Assembly: GCF_042651485.1 (NCBI RefSeq)
Contig: NZ_JBHSDH010000013.1
Coordinates: 1,302,001 to 1,366,000 of the forward strand
DNA: 64,000 nt
Reading direction: 5' to 3'
Source: Sphingorhabdus_B arenilitoris
Lineage (GTDB): Bacteria > Pseudomonadota > Alphaproteobacteria > Sphingomonadales > Sphingomonadaceae
Under the pieces are notes generated by a model, which was given only the letters and a program-made list of their open reading frames with translations, made no database searches and was not told where the DNA came from. The position numbers and the translations under genes are program-made. Shown here in pieces: positions 26,611 through 36,319 of the stretch; the stretch's first letter is position 1, and each line of letters starts with the position of its first letter.

Positions 26611-29538
26611 ATGAAACCGACGATTAAATCTAGCATATTATCCGTAAGTTCCGCGCTGGCATTGACGCTGGCACTTGGCACGGCACCCTTGGCTGCCGCG
26701 CAGGATGGGTCCGAAAGCCCGGCGATGGGCGCATCTGAAATGGCGACCAACACGGCATGGGGCGTTCAATCGGTCGATGTTTCAGCCGATCCGTCAATCG
26801 TTTATGGCGTCCTGCCCAACGGCATGAAATACGCCATTCAGAAAAACCAGACCCCAAAAAACGCCGCTTCGCTGCGGCTGCATATTGCGGCGGGTTATAT
26901 ATCCGAAACGGCACCGGAAGCGGGCATTTCTCATTTCATCGAACATATGGCTTTTAACGGCACAAAAAACGTCCCGGAAGGCGAAATGGTGCGCATCTTA
27001 GAGCGGCAGGGTCTAGCCTTTGGTGCAGACAGCAACGCAACCACCAGTTTGGATTTCACCAGCTTTGAACTCGACCTGCCCCGCACCGATGCGGAATCAA
27101 TTGATACAGGCTTGTTCCTGCTGCGCGAGGTTGCCGGCAATATCAGCTTCAATCCTGAAGCAGTCGACCGCGAGCGCGGTATATTATTATCCGAAGTTCA
27201 AACTCGCAACACACCAGACAGGCGGCGAGCCTTTGATTTGCTCGGCGCCGTTTTGCCTGACACACCGCTCAGCAAACCCGGATTAGGTGGGACCGCAGAG
27301 ACCTATACCAGCATCAGCCCAGAAATGCTCAAATCCTATTATTATCGTTTCTACCGTCCGGAATATGCCACGCTGGTTGCGGTAGGTGATTTCGACGTCG
27401 CACAGATGGAAGCGGAGATCAAAGCGAAATTCGGCGACTGGAAAGGCACTGGTCCGGCAGGCCGCATGACCCGGGGAACCGTAAATGTTGATCAACCCAT
27501 GGTGTTTGATAGCTTCACCGATCCGGCTATTCAGCCATTTGTTTCAATCGACTTTGCCAAACCGATTGACAAAAAACCCGACAGCATCGCCAAACGCGGC
27601 GATCAATATGTGACGCAATTGGCATCGGCAATTATGGCGCAGCGGTTCGAAAAAATTGCACGGCAACCCGGCGCACAGATTTTGGGCGGCGGCATAAGTA
27701 TAAGCTCATTGATCGAGGTTGCGGATCTGGCCAGCCTGATCACCATTGGCACCCAAAATAATTGGCAAGGCGCACTTGCCACTGGTGAGCAGGAACTGCG
27801 CCGTGCCCTACAATTCGGCGTTACCCAAAGCGAGCTTGAGGAACAGCTGGCCAATATCGATACCACTGTCCGCAACGCCGCAGCGCAGGCTGCAACCCGG
27901 AAAAGCGACGCGCTCGCTCAACAGTTGATGGGTAGCATTTATGGCGGTGATGTCACAGCCTCCCCGCAGACCGAATTGGAGATATTTGACGCGGTTAAAC
28001 CCAGCTTGACCGTCGAAGCGGTCAACGCCAAATTGCGCAGCGCATTTGGGACCGCGCCGAGCAGCCTGCATATCAGCAGCAAGACCGACATTACCGACGT
28101 CAAAACCGCAGCAACACAAGTCTTGGCCGAAAGCGCCAAGGTTGCAGTCACTGCGCCCGAAGAGGCTAAGGCTGTTGCATTTGCCTATAGCGATTTTGGG
28201 CCGTCCGGGAAAATTACCGAAAACAAAACCATCGCGGACCTTGGCATTCGCACCATTCGGTTTGCGAATAATGTCAAATTAAACCTGAAAAAAACTGATT
28301 TTGAGGCCGGCAAACTGCGCTACTCGGTGCGCTTTGGCGGCGGGCAACTGGCCCTGCCTGAGCCCAAGCCAGGGCTGGATTTGTTTTTCCAGCTATCGGC
28401 TGGACTGGCCGGTCTTGGAAAGCACGATATTGGCGAAATTCAACGCTTATCCGCTGGTAAAGCCGTGCAATTTGGACTGAACTTAAACGAGGACAGCTTC
28501 AACTCTACCGGCGCGACGACCGCTACCGATCTAGAGCTGCAGATGCAGCTGTTGGCCGCTATGCTGACCGATCCTGGCTATCGCGCAGAGGCCGATACGC
28601 TTTATCAAAGTCAAATGACGCAGGTCATTCCAGCGGTCGAGGCACAGCCGCCGGTTCTGGCTCAAATCATCCCGCCTTATTATCTAACAGGCGAGGATCC
28701 CCGCTTTGGGATAGCCGACCTGCGTGATGCGACGAAAGTCGGATTGTCGGACATGAAAGCAGCACTGGATACAGCAAAAGACGCTCCGATTGAAATCACC
28801 CTCGTCGGTGATTTTGACGAACAATCCGCTATAAATATAGTTGCTCGGACCTTCGGCGCTTTGCCCAAACGATCCGCCGCAAAACCCGATTATAGCAAAC
28901 GGCGTAAAATGTCGTTCACCGCCGATAGCGCGGTCAAAACGCTCTATCACCAAGGTGAGGCGGATCAGGGTATGGTCGTCGCCTATTGGCCAACAACCGA
29001 TGATAGTGACCATGCCGCAGAAATTGTGCGCGATATGTTAAACGAAGTATTCAAATCGGCGTTACGCGATGAAATTCGCGAAAAATTGGGGGCCACTTAC
29101 TCCCCGCAAACAACAAATTTGGCGTCCTCCACCTATACTGGTTACGGCCATATCAGCAGTACGATTGTTGTGGATCCCGCTAAAATCGCCGATGTCGAGG
29201 CTGCGATTAGCCGCGTCACCGCTGAACTACGGGCCGGCGCGCCTAGCGACGATGCGCTGACAAGAGCGCGCGCACCCCTGCTTGAAAAAATTGAGCAGAG
29301 CGGCCGCGATAATGGCGCTTGGCTGGCCATCGCCGAGGAAGCCCAAAGCCGGCCAGAACGGCTCGACCGCTGGCGCCGGGAAAAGGCATTATATGAATCC
29401 GTCACCCCTGCACAGATACAGGCTGCGGCACAAAAATACCTGACCGATGCCAACCGGCGCAGTTATCGGATGATTGTTGATCCTGCTAAAGTGGCGGCTG
29501 AACCCGCCGCAGGCGCCGAGGTCGAAGCCGCAAAATGA
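26611..29538 (+). CDS. Secreted M16 family zinc peptidase, second of a tandem pair
   Basis: Of two adjacent ATGs (26608, 26611) the second has the better six-base spacing from GGGGAG and gives 975 residues. It has a signal peptide (about 1-30), zinc motif HFIEH (108-112) and a matching DRERG glutamate. Long stretches (NNVKLNLKKTDF, LYHQGEADQG, YWPTTDDSD, DEIREKLGATYSP) are nearly the same as in the upstream gene, so the pair arose by duplication. The C-terminus ends in an Ala/Glu-rich tail (AAEPAAGAEVEAAK) absent from the first copy. Likely a periplasmic peptidase. Confidence 0.92.
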   Translation: MKPTIKSSILSVSSALALTLALGTAPLAAAQDGSESPAMGASEMATNTAWGVQSVDVSADPSIVYGVLPNGMKYAIQKNQTPKNAASLRLHIAAGYISETAPEAGISHFIEHMAFNGTKNVPEGEMVRILERQGLAFGADSNATTSLDFTSFELDLPRTDAESIDTGLFLLREVAGNISFNPEAVDRERGILLSEVQTRNTPDRRRAFDLLGAVLPDTPLSKPGLGGTAETYTSISPEMLKSYYYRFYRPEYATLVAVGDFDVAQMEAEIKAKFGDWKGTGPAGRMTRGTVNVDQPMVFDSFTDPAIQPFVSIDFAKPIDKKPDSIAKRGDQYVTQLASAIMAQRFEKIARQPGAQILGGGISISSLIEVADLASLITIGTQNNWQGALATGEQELRRALQFGVTQSELEEQLANIDTTVRNAAAQAATRKSDALAQQLMGSIYGGDVTASPQTELEIFDAVKPSLTVEAVNAKLRSAFGTAPSSLHISSKTDITDVKTAATQVLAESAKVAVTAPEEAKAVAFAYSDFGPSGKITENKTIADLGIRTIRFANNVKLNLKKTDFEAGKLRYSVRFGGGQLALPEPKPGLDLFFQLSAGLAGLGKHDIGEIQRLSAGKAVQFGLNLNEDSFNSTGATTATDLELQMQLLAAMLTDPGYRAEADTLYQSQMTQVIPAVEAQPPVLAQIIPPYYLTGEDPRFGIADLRDATKVGLSDMKAALDTAKDAPIEITLVGDFDEQSAINIVARTFGALPKRSAAKPDYSKRRKMSFTADSAVKTLYHQGEADQGMVVAYWPTTDDSDHAAEIVRDMLNEVFKSALRDEIREKLGATYSPQTTNLASSTYTGYGHISSTIVVDPAKIADVEAAISRVTAELRAGAPSDDALTRARAPLLEKIEQSGRDNGAWLAIAEEAQSRPERLDRWRREKALYESVTPAQIQAAAQKYLTDANRRSYRMIVDPAKVAAEPAAGAEVEAAK

Positions 29539-29634
29539 ACCTGGATCGCCGGATGAGCCATTAAAGGTATCATCCGGCATCAAACGCAGCAGACGCAGAC
29601 ATTTGTTCGGGCCGCTCGAAATACGGCACCCACC

Positions 29635-32493
29635 CTAATGCGCCTCGCCCCAGCTTTTGCCGGTGCCGATGTCGACGCCCAGCGGGACGGAGATGGTGAC
29701 GGCGGGTTCAGCGGCGCCCATCATTACATTGCGGATAACTTCGCTTGCCGCTGCGACATCGGACTCGGGCAATTCGAATACCAATTCGTCATGCACCTGT
29801 AGCAGCATTTTGACATGGGCCAGACCGGCCTTTGCCAGCGCATCATCCATACGGGCCATGGCACGTTTGATAATATCGGCGCTGGTCCCCTGTATCGGCG
29901 CGTTAATCGCGGCGCGTTCGCTGCCTTGTCGTTCCGCCTGATTTTTCGAATTGATCCGGGGAAACCATGTTTTGCGCCCGAACAGCGTTTCGGAATATCC
30001 CTTTTCCCGCACGCTCGCCAAAGTTTCCTGAATATAGGCGCTGATGCCGGGGAAGCTTTTGAAATAGGCGTCGATCATCGCCTGCGCCTCGTCGGGTTCC
30101 ACCTCCAACCGTTTCGCTAGGCCCCAGCGGGAGATACCGTATAGAATTGCAAAGTTGATCGTCTTGGCCCGTCCCCGCGTATCCCGGTTTACCTCACCAA
30201 ATAGTTCCTGCGCGGTGCGGTTGTGAATATCCTCTCCCGCTGCAAATGCGTCCCTTAATTGCGCCACATCGGCGATATGCGCGGCAAGGCGCAGTTCAAT
30301 CTGGCTATAGTCAGCCGCCAGGATGACATTGCCCGGCTCAGCAACAAAGGCGTCGCGTATTTGCCGACCGATTTCGGTGCGGATGGGGATATTTTGCAGG
30401 TTCGGATCGGTCGAGGAGAGCCGCCCGGTCTGCGCCCCGACTAAGCCATAGCTGGTATGCACCCGTCCGGTATTCGGGTTAATCTGTTCTTGGAGCGCAT
30501 CGGTATAGGTTGATTTCAGCTTCGCCAATTGCCGCCAGTCGAGCACCTTGCGCGCAATTTCAATCCCTTGTCCAGCCATGTCTTCCAATATGGTAACATC
30601 GGTCGAATATTGCCCCGATTTGCCCTTGCGCTTGCCCTTATATCCCATTTTTTCAAATAAGATTTCGCCCAGCTGCTTTGGACTGCCAATGGTGAAAGGC
30701 TCGCCTGCTATTTGGTGAATCTCGCTTTCCAACGATTGCATCTGTTCGGCAAATTCGCCAGACAGACGGGCGAGTACTGCGCGGTCCACTTTTATCCCGC
30801 GGCACTCCATCTTGCTCAGCACCTGGATCACCGGCCGGTCGGTCAATTCATAAATACGCACTGCCCGTTCAGGCGCCATCCGCAATTTCAAATGATGCCA
30901 TAAGCGCAAAGTTACATCTGCATCTTCGGCGGCATATTTGGTTGCTTCGCTCAAGGGCACTTCAGCAAATCGAATCTGGCTCTTGCCCGTACCAGTGACG
31001 CTTTTGTAGCTGATACATTCATGCCCCAGATGCAGCTTAGCCAGTTCATCCATACCATGCCCATGTTCGCCAGCATCAAGGTTGAAGCTCATCACCATTG
31101 TGTCATCAATGGGCGCAATAGTGATGCCATGCTGCACCAGTACGCTCATGTCATATTTCAGATTTTGCCCAATTTTCAGGATGCTGTCATCCTCCAGCAA
31201 ATCCTTTAGCATCGCCATCGCTTCATCGAATGGCACCTGATCGGCTTTTTCCGCGAACATATCGCTGCCGCCGTGGGATAGTGGCACATAGCAGGCTTGA
31301 CCTGGCCGCACGGCAAGGCTGAAACCCGCCAAATTCGCGGTCACCGCCTCCAAGCTGTCGGTTTCGGTATCGAATGCGACCAGCCCCTCGGCCCGGGCCT
31401 CGGCAATCCAGCGGCCAAGCGCATCGAGCGTCGTGACACATTCATAAGCTGCCGGGTCAATGGGCGGCATCTTAGGCGGACGAGCGGCCATCGGCGCACC
31501 AGATACAGTGACAGCGGGCGCGGCGGCATTGCCGATGGTGGTCGCTCTCGGCTGTCCGGCGATCGCCTTATTCGCGGCGTCCGTATCGGTGACTTGCCCA
31601 ACCCGTTTGAGCAGCGCCTTAAATCCGTGCTTTTCGAGGAACGGCACGAGCGGCCCTTCGGGAATGGTTTGCAGTTCCATATCGTCGAGCGCGATCGGCA
31701 GCGGGCAATCATCCTTCAGCGTGACCAGCACCCGCGACAATCGCGCCATGTCGGCAAACTCCACCAGCCGTTCCTGCATTTTCGATTTCTTCATTTCCGG
31801 CGCGGCGGCCAAAACGCCCTCTAAGCTACCATATTCGGTCAGAAGCTTTTCTGCGGTTTTAGGGCCGATGCCGGGAACGCCGGGTATATTATCGCTGCTA
31901 TCCCCCATCAGGCTCAGCATATCTCCGACAAGCTGCGGCCCAACACCGAATTTCTCTTCCACCTCGGCGGCGCCGATGCGCTTGTCTTTCATTGTGTCGA
32001 GCATGTCGACAAGGCTGTCTTCTTTCGGCTCGATCAGCTGCATCAAATCCTTGTCCGACGACACAATCGTGACTTTCCATCCGCGCGCTACTGCTTCCTT
32101 GGTATAGCTGGCGATCATGTCATCGGCTTCGACATTTTCCTCCTCCACCATGGGCAGGGAAAAGGCGCGCGTGGCGTCTCGGATGATGGGGAATTGCGGT
32201 TTCAAATCCTCGGGCGCTTCTGGGCGGTTCGCTTTATATTGATCATAAATGTCGTTGCGGAAACTGGTCCCGGCTTTATCCAGAATGACCGCCATATGCG
32301 TCGGGCCATCGGCGGCGTGCAGATCATCGGCAAGTTTCCACAGCATATTACTATAGCCCAAAATCGCACCCACTGGCGTCCCTTCGGGATTGGTCAGCGG
32401 CGGCAGGCTATAATAAGCGCGGAAAATGAAGGCCGAACCATCGACGAGGTAGAGATGCTTTTGCGGGGTTTCGGAATCATCAGGCATCGCCAT
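29635..32493 (-). CDS. polA: DNA polymerase I
   Basis: The 952-residue protein has all three PolI domains. The N-terminal 5'-3' exonuclease starts with LYLVDGSAFIFRAYY; the middle proofreading domain keeps the acidic motifs (FDTETDSLE, NLKYDMSVL, YAAEDAD); the polymerase domain has DYSQIELRLAAHI and VHDELVFELP. It fills gaps in repair and removes Okazaki primers. The start at 32493 (or 32487) matches the family; an in-frame ATG at 32574 would add 27 unconserved residues. No strong ribosome site is seen at either. Confidence 0.95.
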   Translation of the reverse strand: MAMPDDSETPQKHLYLVDGSAFIFRAYYSLPPLTNPEGTPVGAILGYSNMLWKLADDLHAADGPTHMAVILDKAGTSFRNDIYDQYKANRPEAPEDLKPQFPIIRDATRAFSLPMVEEENVEADDMIASYTKEAVARGWKVTIVSSDKDLMQLIEPKEDSLVDMLDTMKDKRIGAAEVEEKFGVGPQLVGDMLSLMGDSSDNIPGVPGIGPKTAEKLLTEYGSLEGVLAAAPEMKKSKMQERLVEFADMARLSRVLVTLKDDCPLPIALDDMELQTIPEGPLVPFLEKHGFKALLKRVGQVTDTDAANKAIAGQPRATTIGNAAAPAVTVSGAPMAARPPKMPPIDPAAYECVTTLDALGRWIAEARAEGLVAFDTETDSLEAVTANLAGFSLAVRPGQACYVPLSHGGSDMFAEKADQVPFDEAMAMLKDLLEDDSILKIGQNLKYDMSVLVQHGITIAPIDDTMVMSFNLDAGEHGHGMDELAKLHLGHECISYKSVTGTGKSQIRFAEVPLSEATKYAAEDADVTLRLWHHLKLRMAPERAVRIYELTDRPVIQVLSKMECRGIKVDRAVLARLSGEFAEQMQSLESEIHQIAGEPFTIGSPKQLGEILFEKMGYKGKRKGKSGQYSTDVTILEDMAGQGIEIARKVLDWRQLAKLKSTYTDALQEQINPNTGRVHTSYGLVGAQTGRLSSTDPNLQNIPIRTEIGRQIRDAFVAEPGNVILAADYSQIELRLAAHIADVAQLRDAFAAGEDIHNRTAQELFGEVNRDTRGRAKTINFAILYGISRWGLAKRLEVEPDEAQAMIDAYFKSFPGISAYIQETLASVREKGYSETLFGRKTWFPRINSKNQAERQGSERAAINAPIQGTSADIIKRAMARMDDALAKAGLAHVKMLLQVHDELVFELPESDVAAASEVIRNVMMGAAEPAVTISVPLGVDIGTGKSWGEAH

Positions 32494-32821
32494 TCGATAG
32501 CAGCGGCGCGGCGATGTGTCTTGGAAGAATTGTCGGTAAAACCCGACGGCACAATCCTGCACTGTAACTGCCATTAAAATTTATTTCATCTGCTGCCTGC
32601 CTGTCACCGAATGGCTCTGGATATTATTTGCGTGAAACTTTTTTAGGTTGACGCAGAGGGCGCAGAGGTCCGCAGAGTTGTGCAGGGCGGTGGAGCACCC
32701 TTATCCCTCCTTCATGACCTTCGTGTCTTCGTGTGAGTATTTTTTGGTTCACATAATGGCACGAAAGCACAAAGTGGGCGAAGCTTGGCACAGGAGATTT
32801 GTTGCGGGGTAAGGGAATGTG
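32494..32821. repeat. Gene-free region with dispersed-type short repeats
   Basis: This stretch has no convincing gene. At 32651-32677 it holds a near-tandem GCAGAG-type repeat (three units of roughly 9 bases). At 32717-32736 and 32760-32774 it holds an imperfect inverted repeat built from CTTCGTGTCTTCGTGTGA-like and CACGAAAGCACAAAG-like halves around a 23-base spacer. A related GCGGAGACGCGAAGACGCG unit occurs at 38019-38045. These look like members of a dispersed intergenic repeat family. Confidence 0.6.
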
Positions 32822-33415
32822 TTACCGTAAACGCATTATCGCAGTCCAATAAATCTTGAACGTACTCGGCCGAGGTCCATACCTCTCGATGATTTTGATC
32901 AAATCATCGTCAAGCCATCCGCCTGCCCCGTCAAATTGCCAATAACGTAGCATTCGACAATAGTGGCGGATGTAACGTTTGTGTTGCATGGCCAGATAGA
33001 AGAAAAGCGGCTGGCAGAATAGAATGTCGTCATGCTCGTTCAGGTAATACATGCCGCCCGGCCGGGTGGCATATTTCGAGAAATCCTCGACCTTCTTCAG
33101 AAACAACTCTAACCTTTTGCGTGAGCTGCGCTGCTTAATCATAACATCCCAAAAGGTCGACGAAAACATGTTGTAAGGGACGTATTTGTCTACTGTACAT
33201 TTTTTTCCACGTTTTTTTAGGAAGGGGTAGTTATCGGCCCCAGCTACGCATACGTTGAGTGCGATGTAATAAGTCGACGGCTTGCTATCGATATGTTCTT
33301 TAAGTGCCTCAATGGAAGCTTCGAGTTCATCGAAAACGCTCTCAGAGGGCGTTGCACTAATAACCCGCGCTTCGAACACCAAATCTTGTGAATGCGTTAT
33401 CAGTGAAATTGCCAT
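32822..33415 (-). CDS. Hypothetical protein, no recognised family
   Basis: The 197-residue product has no signal peptide and no motif I recognise. It is rich in Tyr, Phe, Lys and Arg, with a basic middle (KKRGKKCTVDKYVPYN, KQRSSRKRLELFLKKVED) and an aromatic C-terminal half containing YLAMQHKRYIRHYCRMLRYW. The start is preceded by GGGAG nine bases upstream. The gene sits between the dispersed-repeat region and the fab/mltG cluster, and its composition is more AT-rich and lysine-rich than its neighbours, which suggests acquired DNA. It could also be a local orphan. Confidence 0.6.
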   Translation of the reverse strand: MAISLITHSQDLVFEARVISATPSESVFDELEASIEALKEHIDSKPSTYYIALNVCVAGADNYPFLKKRGKKCTVDKYVPYNMFSSTFWDVMIKQRSSRKRLELFLKKVEDFSKYATRPGGMYYLNEHDDILFCQPLFFYLAMQHKRYIRHYCRMLRYWQFDGAGGWLDDDLIKIIERYGPRPSTFKIYWTAIMRLR

Positions 33416-33468
33416 TGTTACTTACTCCCAATGGCACTCTTAAGATGAGAGGTTAAACAAATTGTTAG

Positions 33469-33633
33469 TTAAAGTAAAAATGCACTTCGGTCCGGACCCC
33501 GATTGTCTTCGCCAATAGCACCGAAGGGCCCATTGAGAATCTCTCCTGCTTCCATAGCAGCTTCAAATGCCAGATGGGTTGGTATTGACTTACCGGTTCC
33601 GGCCATTGATAGTTGCTCCGCCATAGCCTTCAT
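33469..33633 (-). CDS. Possible small protein or gene remnant downstream of mltG
   Basis: From an ATG at 33633 a 54-codon frame reads through SMAGTGKSIPTHLAFEAAM and ends in a DRSAFLL tail. The frame continues upstream into the antisense of nothing but overlaps mltG in another frame, so the true start is unclear. There is no good ribosome site. It may be a degraded gene fragment or chance; its amino-acid composition looks protein-like. Confidence 0.25.
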   Translation of the reverse strand: MKAMAEQLSMAGTGKSIPTHLAFEAAMEAGEILNGPFGAIGEDNRGPDRSAFLL

Positions 33634-33649
33634 AATATTCTGCAGCCCA

Positions 33650-34618
33650 TCACATCTCTCCGCGTTGCCGCCGAATCGCGAACCATTTTTCGACATTGGC
33701 ATTATGTTCTTCCAACGTGTCGGCAAAAATATGCCCGCCTTTTCCGTCCGCTACGAAATAAAGTGCGCTGGTTTTTTCAGGATTGAGCACCGCCTCTATC
33801 GCCGCTTTCGACGGATTTGCGATCGGTCCATCGGGCAGGCCGGTTTTTGTATAGGTGTTATAGCCATTCACCGCTTCAATCTCACTACGCCGGATCCGGC
33901 GGCCCAGCGGCTTACCCTTGGTCACCGGATAGATGATCGTCGGGTCGGCTTGGAGCAGCATTCCTTTGAACAGCCGGTTGGAATAGACACCAGCCACTTT
34001 GCGCAGTTCCGATTTTTTTGCCGTTTCCTTCTCAACGATCGCGGCCAGATTGACGGCCTCTTGCGGCGTTTTGACAGCGGCCGTGCTGCTGCGGTTTTCC
34101 CAGGCTTCGTTCAAAGCCTTGCTCATTGCATCCTGCATCCGTTTCAACACCGCCGCGCGGCTTTCACCTTTTTCAAAAGCATAACTATCGGGCAAGACCG
34201 AACCTTCGGCCGGCACAGCGATTTCGCCCTTCAATTGTTCATTCGCCATCAACCGTTCATAGACCATGATCGACGGCATGCCTTCGGGGATCGTCACCAT
34301 CCGCTGAACCGTTTTCCCGCCTGATAATATAGTCAATATGTCGGAATTGGACGCGCGAGCGGGTATTTCAAATTCTCCGGCTTTTATTGTTTTGCCGCGG
34401 CCCAATATTTTGGCGCGGGTAACAAAGGCGTCGGCGGATTTGATGATCCCGCCTTTTTCAAGCTGCTGCGCGGCGAGCGCAATGCTTGACCCCGGTTTGA
34501 TTATAATCGTCACATCACGGGTTGATGGTCCAGCCGCCGTCCAGCCGTATACGAAATTGCCGCCAACAATCAGGAACAGCAACAAGCCGATGACGGACAA
34601 TATCTTGACGGCGCGCAT
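33650..34618 (-). CDS. mltG: Endolytic murein transglycosylase MltG
   Basis: MltG cleaves nascent peptidoglycan strands at the inner membrane and sets glycan length. The 322-residue protein has one N-terminal membrane helix (about 5-26), a LysM-like region and the catalytic YceG domain with EGSVLPDSYAFEKGE (the catalytic Glu lies in a related EKET segment: LAAIVEKETAKKSE) and YNTYTKTGLPDGPIANP. It follows fabF by 6 bases, an arrangement common in alphaproteobacteria (fabF-mltG). Confidence 0.94.
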   Translation of the reverse strand: MRAVKILSVIGLLLFLIVGGNFVYGWTAAGPSTRDVTIIIKPGSSIALAAQQLEKGGIIKSADAFVTRAKILGRGKTIKAGEFEIPARASNSDILTILSGGKTVQRMVTIPEGMPSIMVYERLMANEQLKGEIAVPAEGSVLPDSYAFEKGESRAAVLKRMQDAMSKALNEAWENRSSTAAVKTPQEAVNLAAIVEKETAKKSELRKVAGVYSNRLFKGMLLQADPTIIYPVTKGKPLGRRIRRSEIEAVNGYNTYTKTGLPDGPIANPSKAAIEAVLNPEKTSALYFVADGKGGHIFADTLEEHNANVEKWFAIRRQRGEM

Positions 34619-34624
34619 GGGCGG

Positions 34625-35884
34625 TTAATCCACTTTCTTCATAATAAGGCTGGCATTGGTGCCGCCGAAACCGAAACTGTTATTCAGCACCGCACGGACA
34701 TCCCGTTTCCGAGCGACCAGCGGGACTAGGTCCACGCCCTCGCAACCTTCATCCGGATTATCGAGATTGAGCGTCGGCGGAACGATTTGATCGCGCAAGG
34801 CAAGGATGCAAAATATGCTCTCCACCGCGCCTGCGCCGCCCAGCAAATGACCGATGGCCGATTTGGTGCTGCTCATCGATGCGCCGCCAATATCGTCGCC
34901 GAACAAGCGTTTGACCGCACCCAGTTCAATCGTATCGGCCATGGTCGATGTGCCATGGGCGTTGATATAGTCGATGTCGGATGGCTGCATCCCGGCTTTT
35001 TTCAAAGCCATTTCCATCGACCGATAGGCTCCGTCGCCCTCGGGATGCGGCGCCGTGACGTGATAGGCATCGCCCGACAGGCCATAACCAACAACCTCAG
35101 CATAGATTTTCGCGCCGCGTGCCTTGGCATGCTCATATTCTTCCAGCACAACAACGCCCGCGCCTTCACCCATAACAAATCCGTCGCGGTCCCTGTCATA
35201 GGGACGGCTCGCCTGCTCCGGACGGTCGTTAAAGCTGCTGTTCAGCGCGCGTGCCGCAGCAAATCCCGCCACGCCCAGCGGGTTGATCGTGCTTTCCGCG
35301 CCGCCCGCCAGCATGATGTCGGCATCATCATCACGGATCATCCGCGCCGCATCGCCAATCGAATGGGCACCCGTGGAACAAGCGGTCACTACCGCATGAT
35401 TGGGGCCTTTCAGCTGATATTTAATGCTGACTTGACCAGAGATAAGGTTGATCAAGCGGCCATGGACGAAATGCGGGCTAACCCGGCCCGGTCCTTTTTC
35501 CGCCAGCACCAGCGATTCGCTTTCTATGCCCGGCAATCCGCCAATACCCGAACCGATGGAACAGCCAGCGCGCAATTTCTGCGCATCGGTCATTTCGGTC
35601 AGGCCGGCATCTTCCAATGCTTGTCCAGCGGCATCAATGCCAAAGATGATGAAGGGATCAACCTGCCGCTGCACCTTGTGATCGACGCGCTTGGCAGGGT
35701 CAAAGCCATATTCATGGTCAGGGCCCTTCACTTCGCAAGCGATGGTGCATTTTTGGTCGCTGGCATCAAAACGGGTGATCGGGCCAGCACCAGATTTCGA
35801 CGCCAAAATATTGGCCCAGCTGGTTTCGACATCCCCGCCCAAAGGCGTAACAAGACCCAATCCGGTGACAACAACACGGCGCAT
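34625..35884 (-). CDS. fabF: Beta-ketoacyl-ACP synthase II
   Basis: The ATG at 35884, seven bases after a GGAGAA site, gives 419 residues; an upstream in-frame start adds unconserved residues. The catalytic triad is intact: Cys169 in VVTACSTGAHS, His310 in NAHGTST and His346 in SAIGHLLGG. FabF elongates acyl-ACP with malonyl-ACP in type II fatty-acid synthesis. It follows acpP and precedes mltG on the same strand. Confidence 0.96.
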   Translation of the reverse strand: MRRVVVTGLGLVTPLGGDVETSWANILASKSGAGPITRFDASDQKCTIACEVKGPDHEYGFDPAKRVDHKVQRQVDPFIIFGIDAAGQALEDAGLTEMTDAQKLRAGCSIGSGIGGLPGIESESLVLAEKGPGRVSPHFVHGRLINLISGQVSIKYQLKGPNHAVVTACSTGAHSIGDAARMIRDDDADIMLAGGAESTINPLGVAGFAAARALNSSFNDRPEQASRPYDRDRDGFVMGEGAGVVVLEEYEHAKARGAKIYAEVVGYGLSGDAYHVTAPHPEGDGAYRSMEMALKKAGMQPSDIDYINAHGTSTMADTIELGAVKRLFGDDIGGASMSSTKSAIGHLLGGAGAVESIFCILALRDQIVPPTLNLDNPDEGCEGVDLVPLVARKRDVRAVLNNSFGFGGTNASLIMKKVD

Positions 35885-36002
35885 AACATTCTCCAAACAA
35901 GGCGGTTTTCCGCCAATCCCCATTTATATTCCTGCTCACGCCCCTATCGTGGAGCATCAACCTTTTCGCTCTTAACAGGCGAATTCGGGTTAGCAAATAT
36001 GC

Positions 36003-36036
36003 AAACGGCCTTCCGGAACAAACCGGAAAGCCGTTT
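36003..36036 (-). terminator. Long hairpin between acpP and fabF
   Basis: A 13-bp stem with a single mismatch (36003-36016 against 36023-36036, 6-base loop) lies 50 bases after acpP. It ends in three T only on either strand, so it may be a partial terminator that lets acpP be expressed more than fabF, or an mRNA-stabilising structure. Confidence 0.6.
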
Positions 36037-36085
36037 AATACATTGGGTAGCTTCCAAAAAGCGCTATACCGCGCCGTTTGAAGGC

Positions 36086-36319
36086 TTAGCCATTGGCGTC
36101 GATGAAATCAATCGCATCCTTGACGGTCGAGATTTTCTCGGCAGCATCGTCGGGAATTTCGACGTTAAATTCTTCTTCAAACGCCATGACCAGCTCGACA
36201 ATGTCCAAGCTATCTGCGCCGAGATCGTCGATGAAGCTAGCCGCTTCGGTCACCTTGTCGGCTTCGACGCCCAGATGTTCGACTACGATTTTTTTGACCC
36301 GGTCTGCGGTGTCGCTCAT
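36086..36319 (-). CDS. acpP: Acyl carrier protein
   Basis: The 77-residue acidic protein has the DSL motif (36-38) with Ser37 as the 4'-phosphopantetheine attachment site, and the helix II recognition segment that follows (DIVELVMAFEEEF). A GAAGGGG ribosome site precedes the ATG. It carries acyl chains for fatty-acid synthesis. It lies between fabG and fabF; the 140-base gap upstream could hold its own promoter. Confidence 0.97.
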   Translation of the reverse strand: MSDTADRVKKIVVEHLGVEADKVTEAASFIDDLGADSLDIVELVMAFEEEFNVEIPDDAAEKISTVKDAIDFIDANG

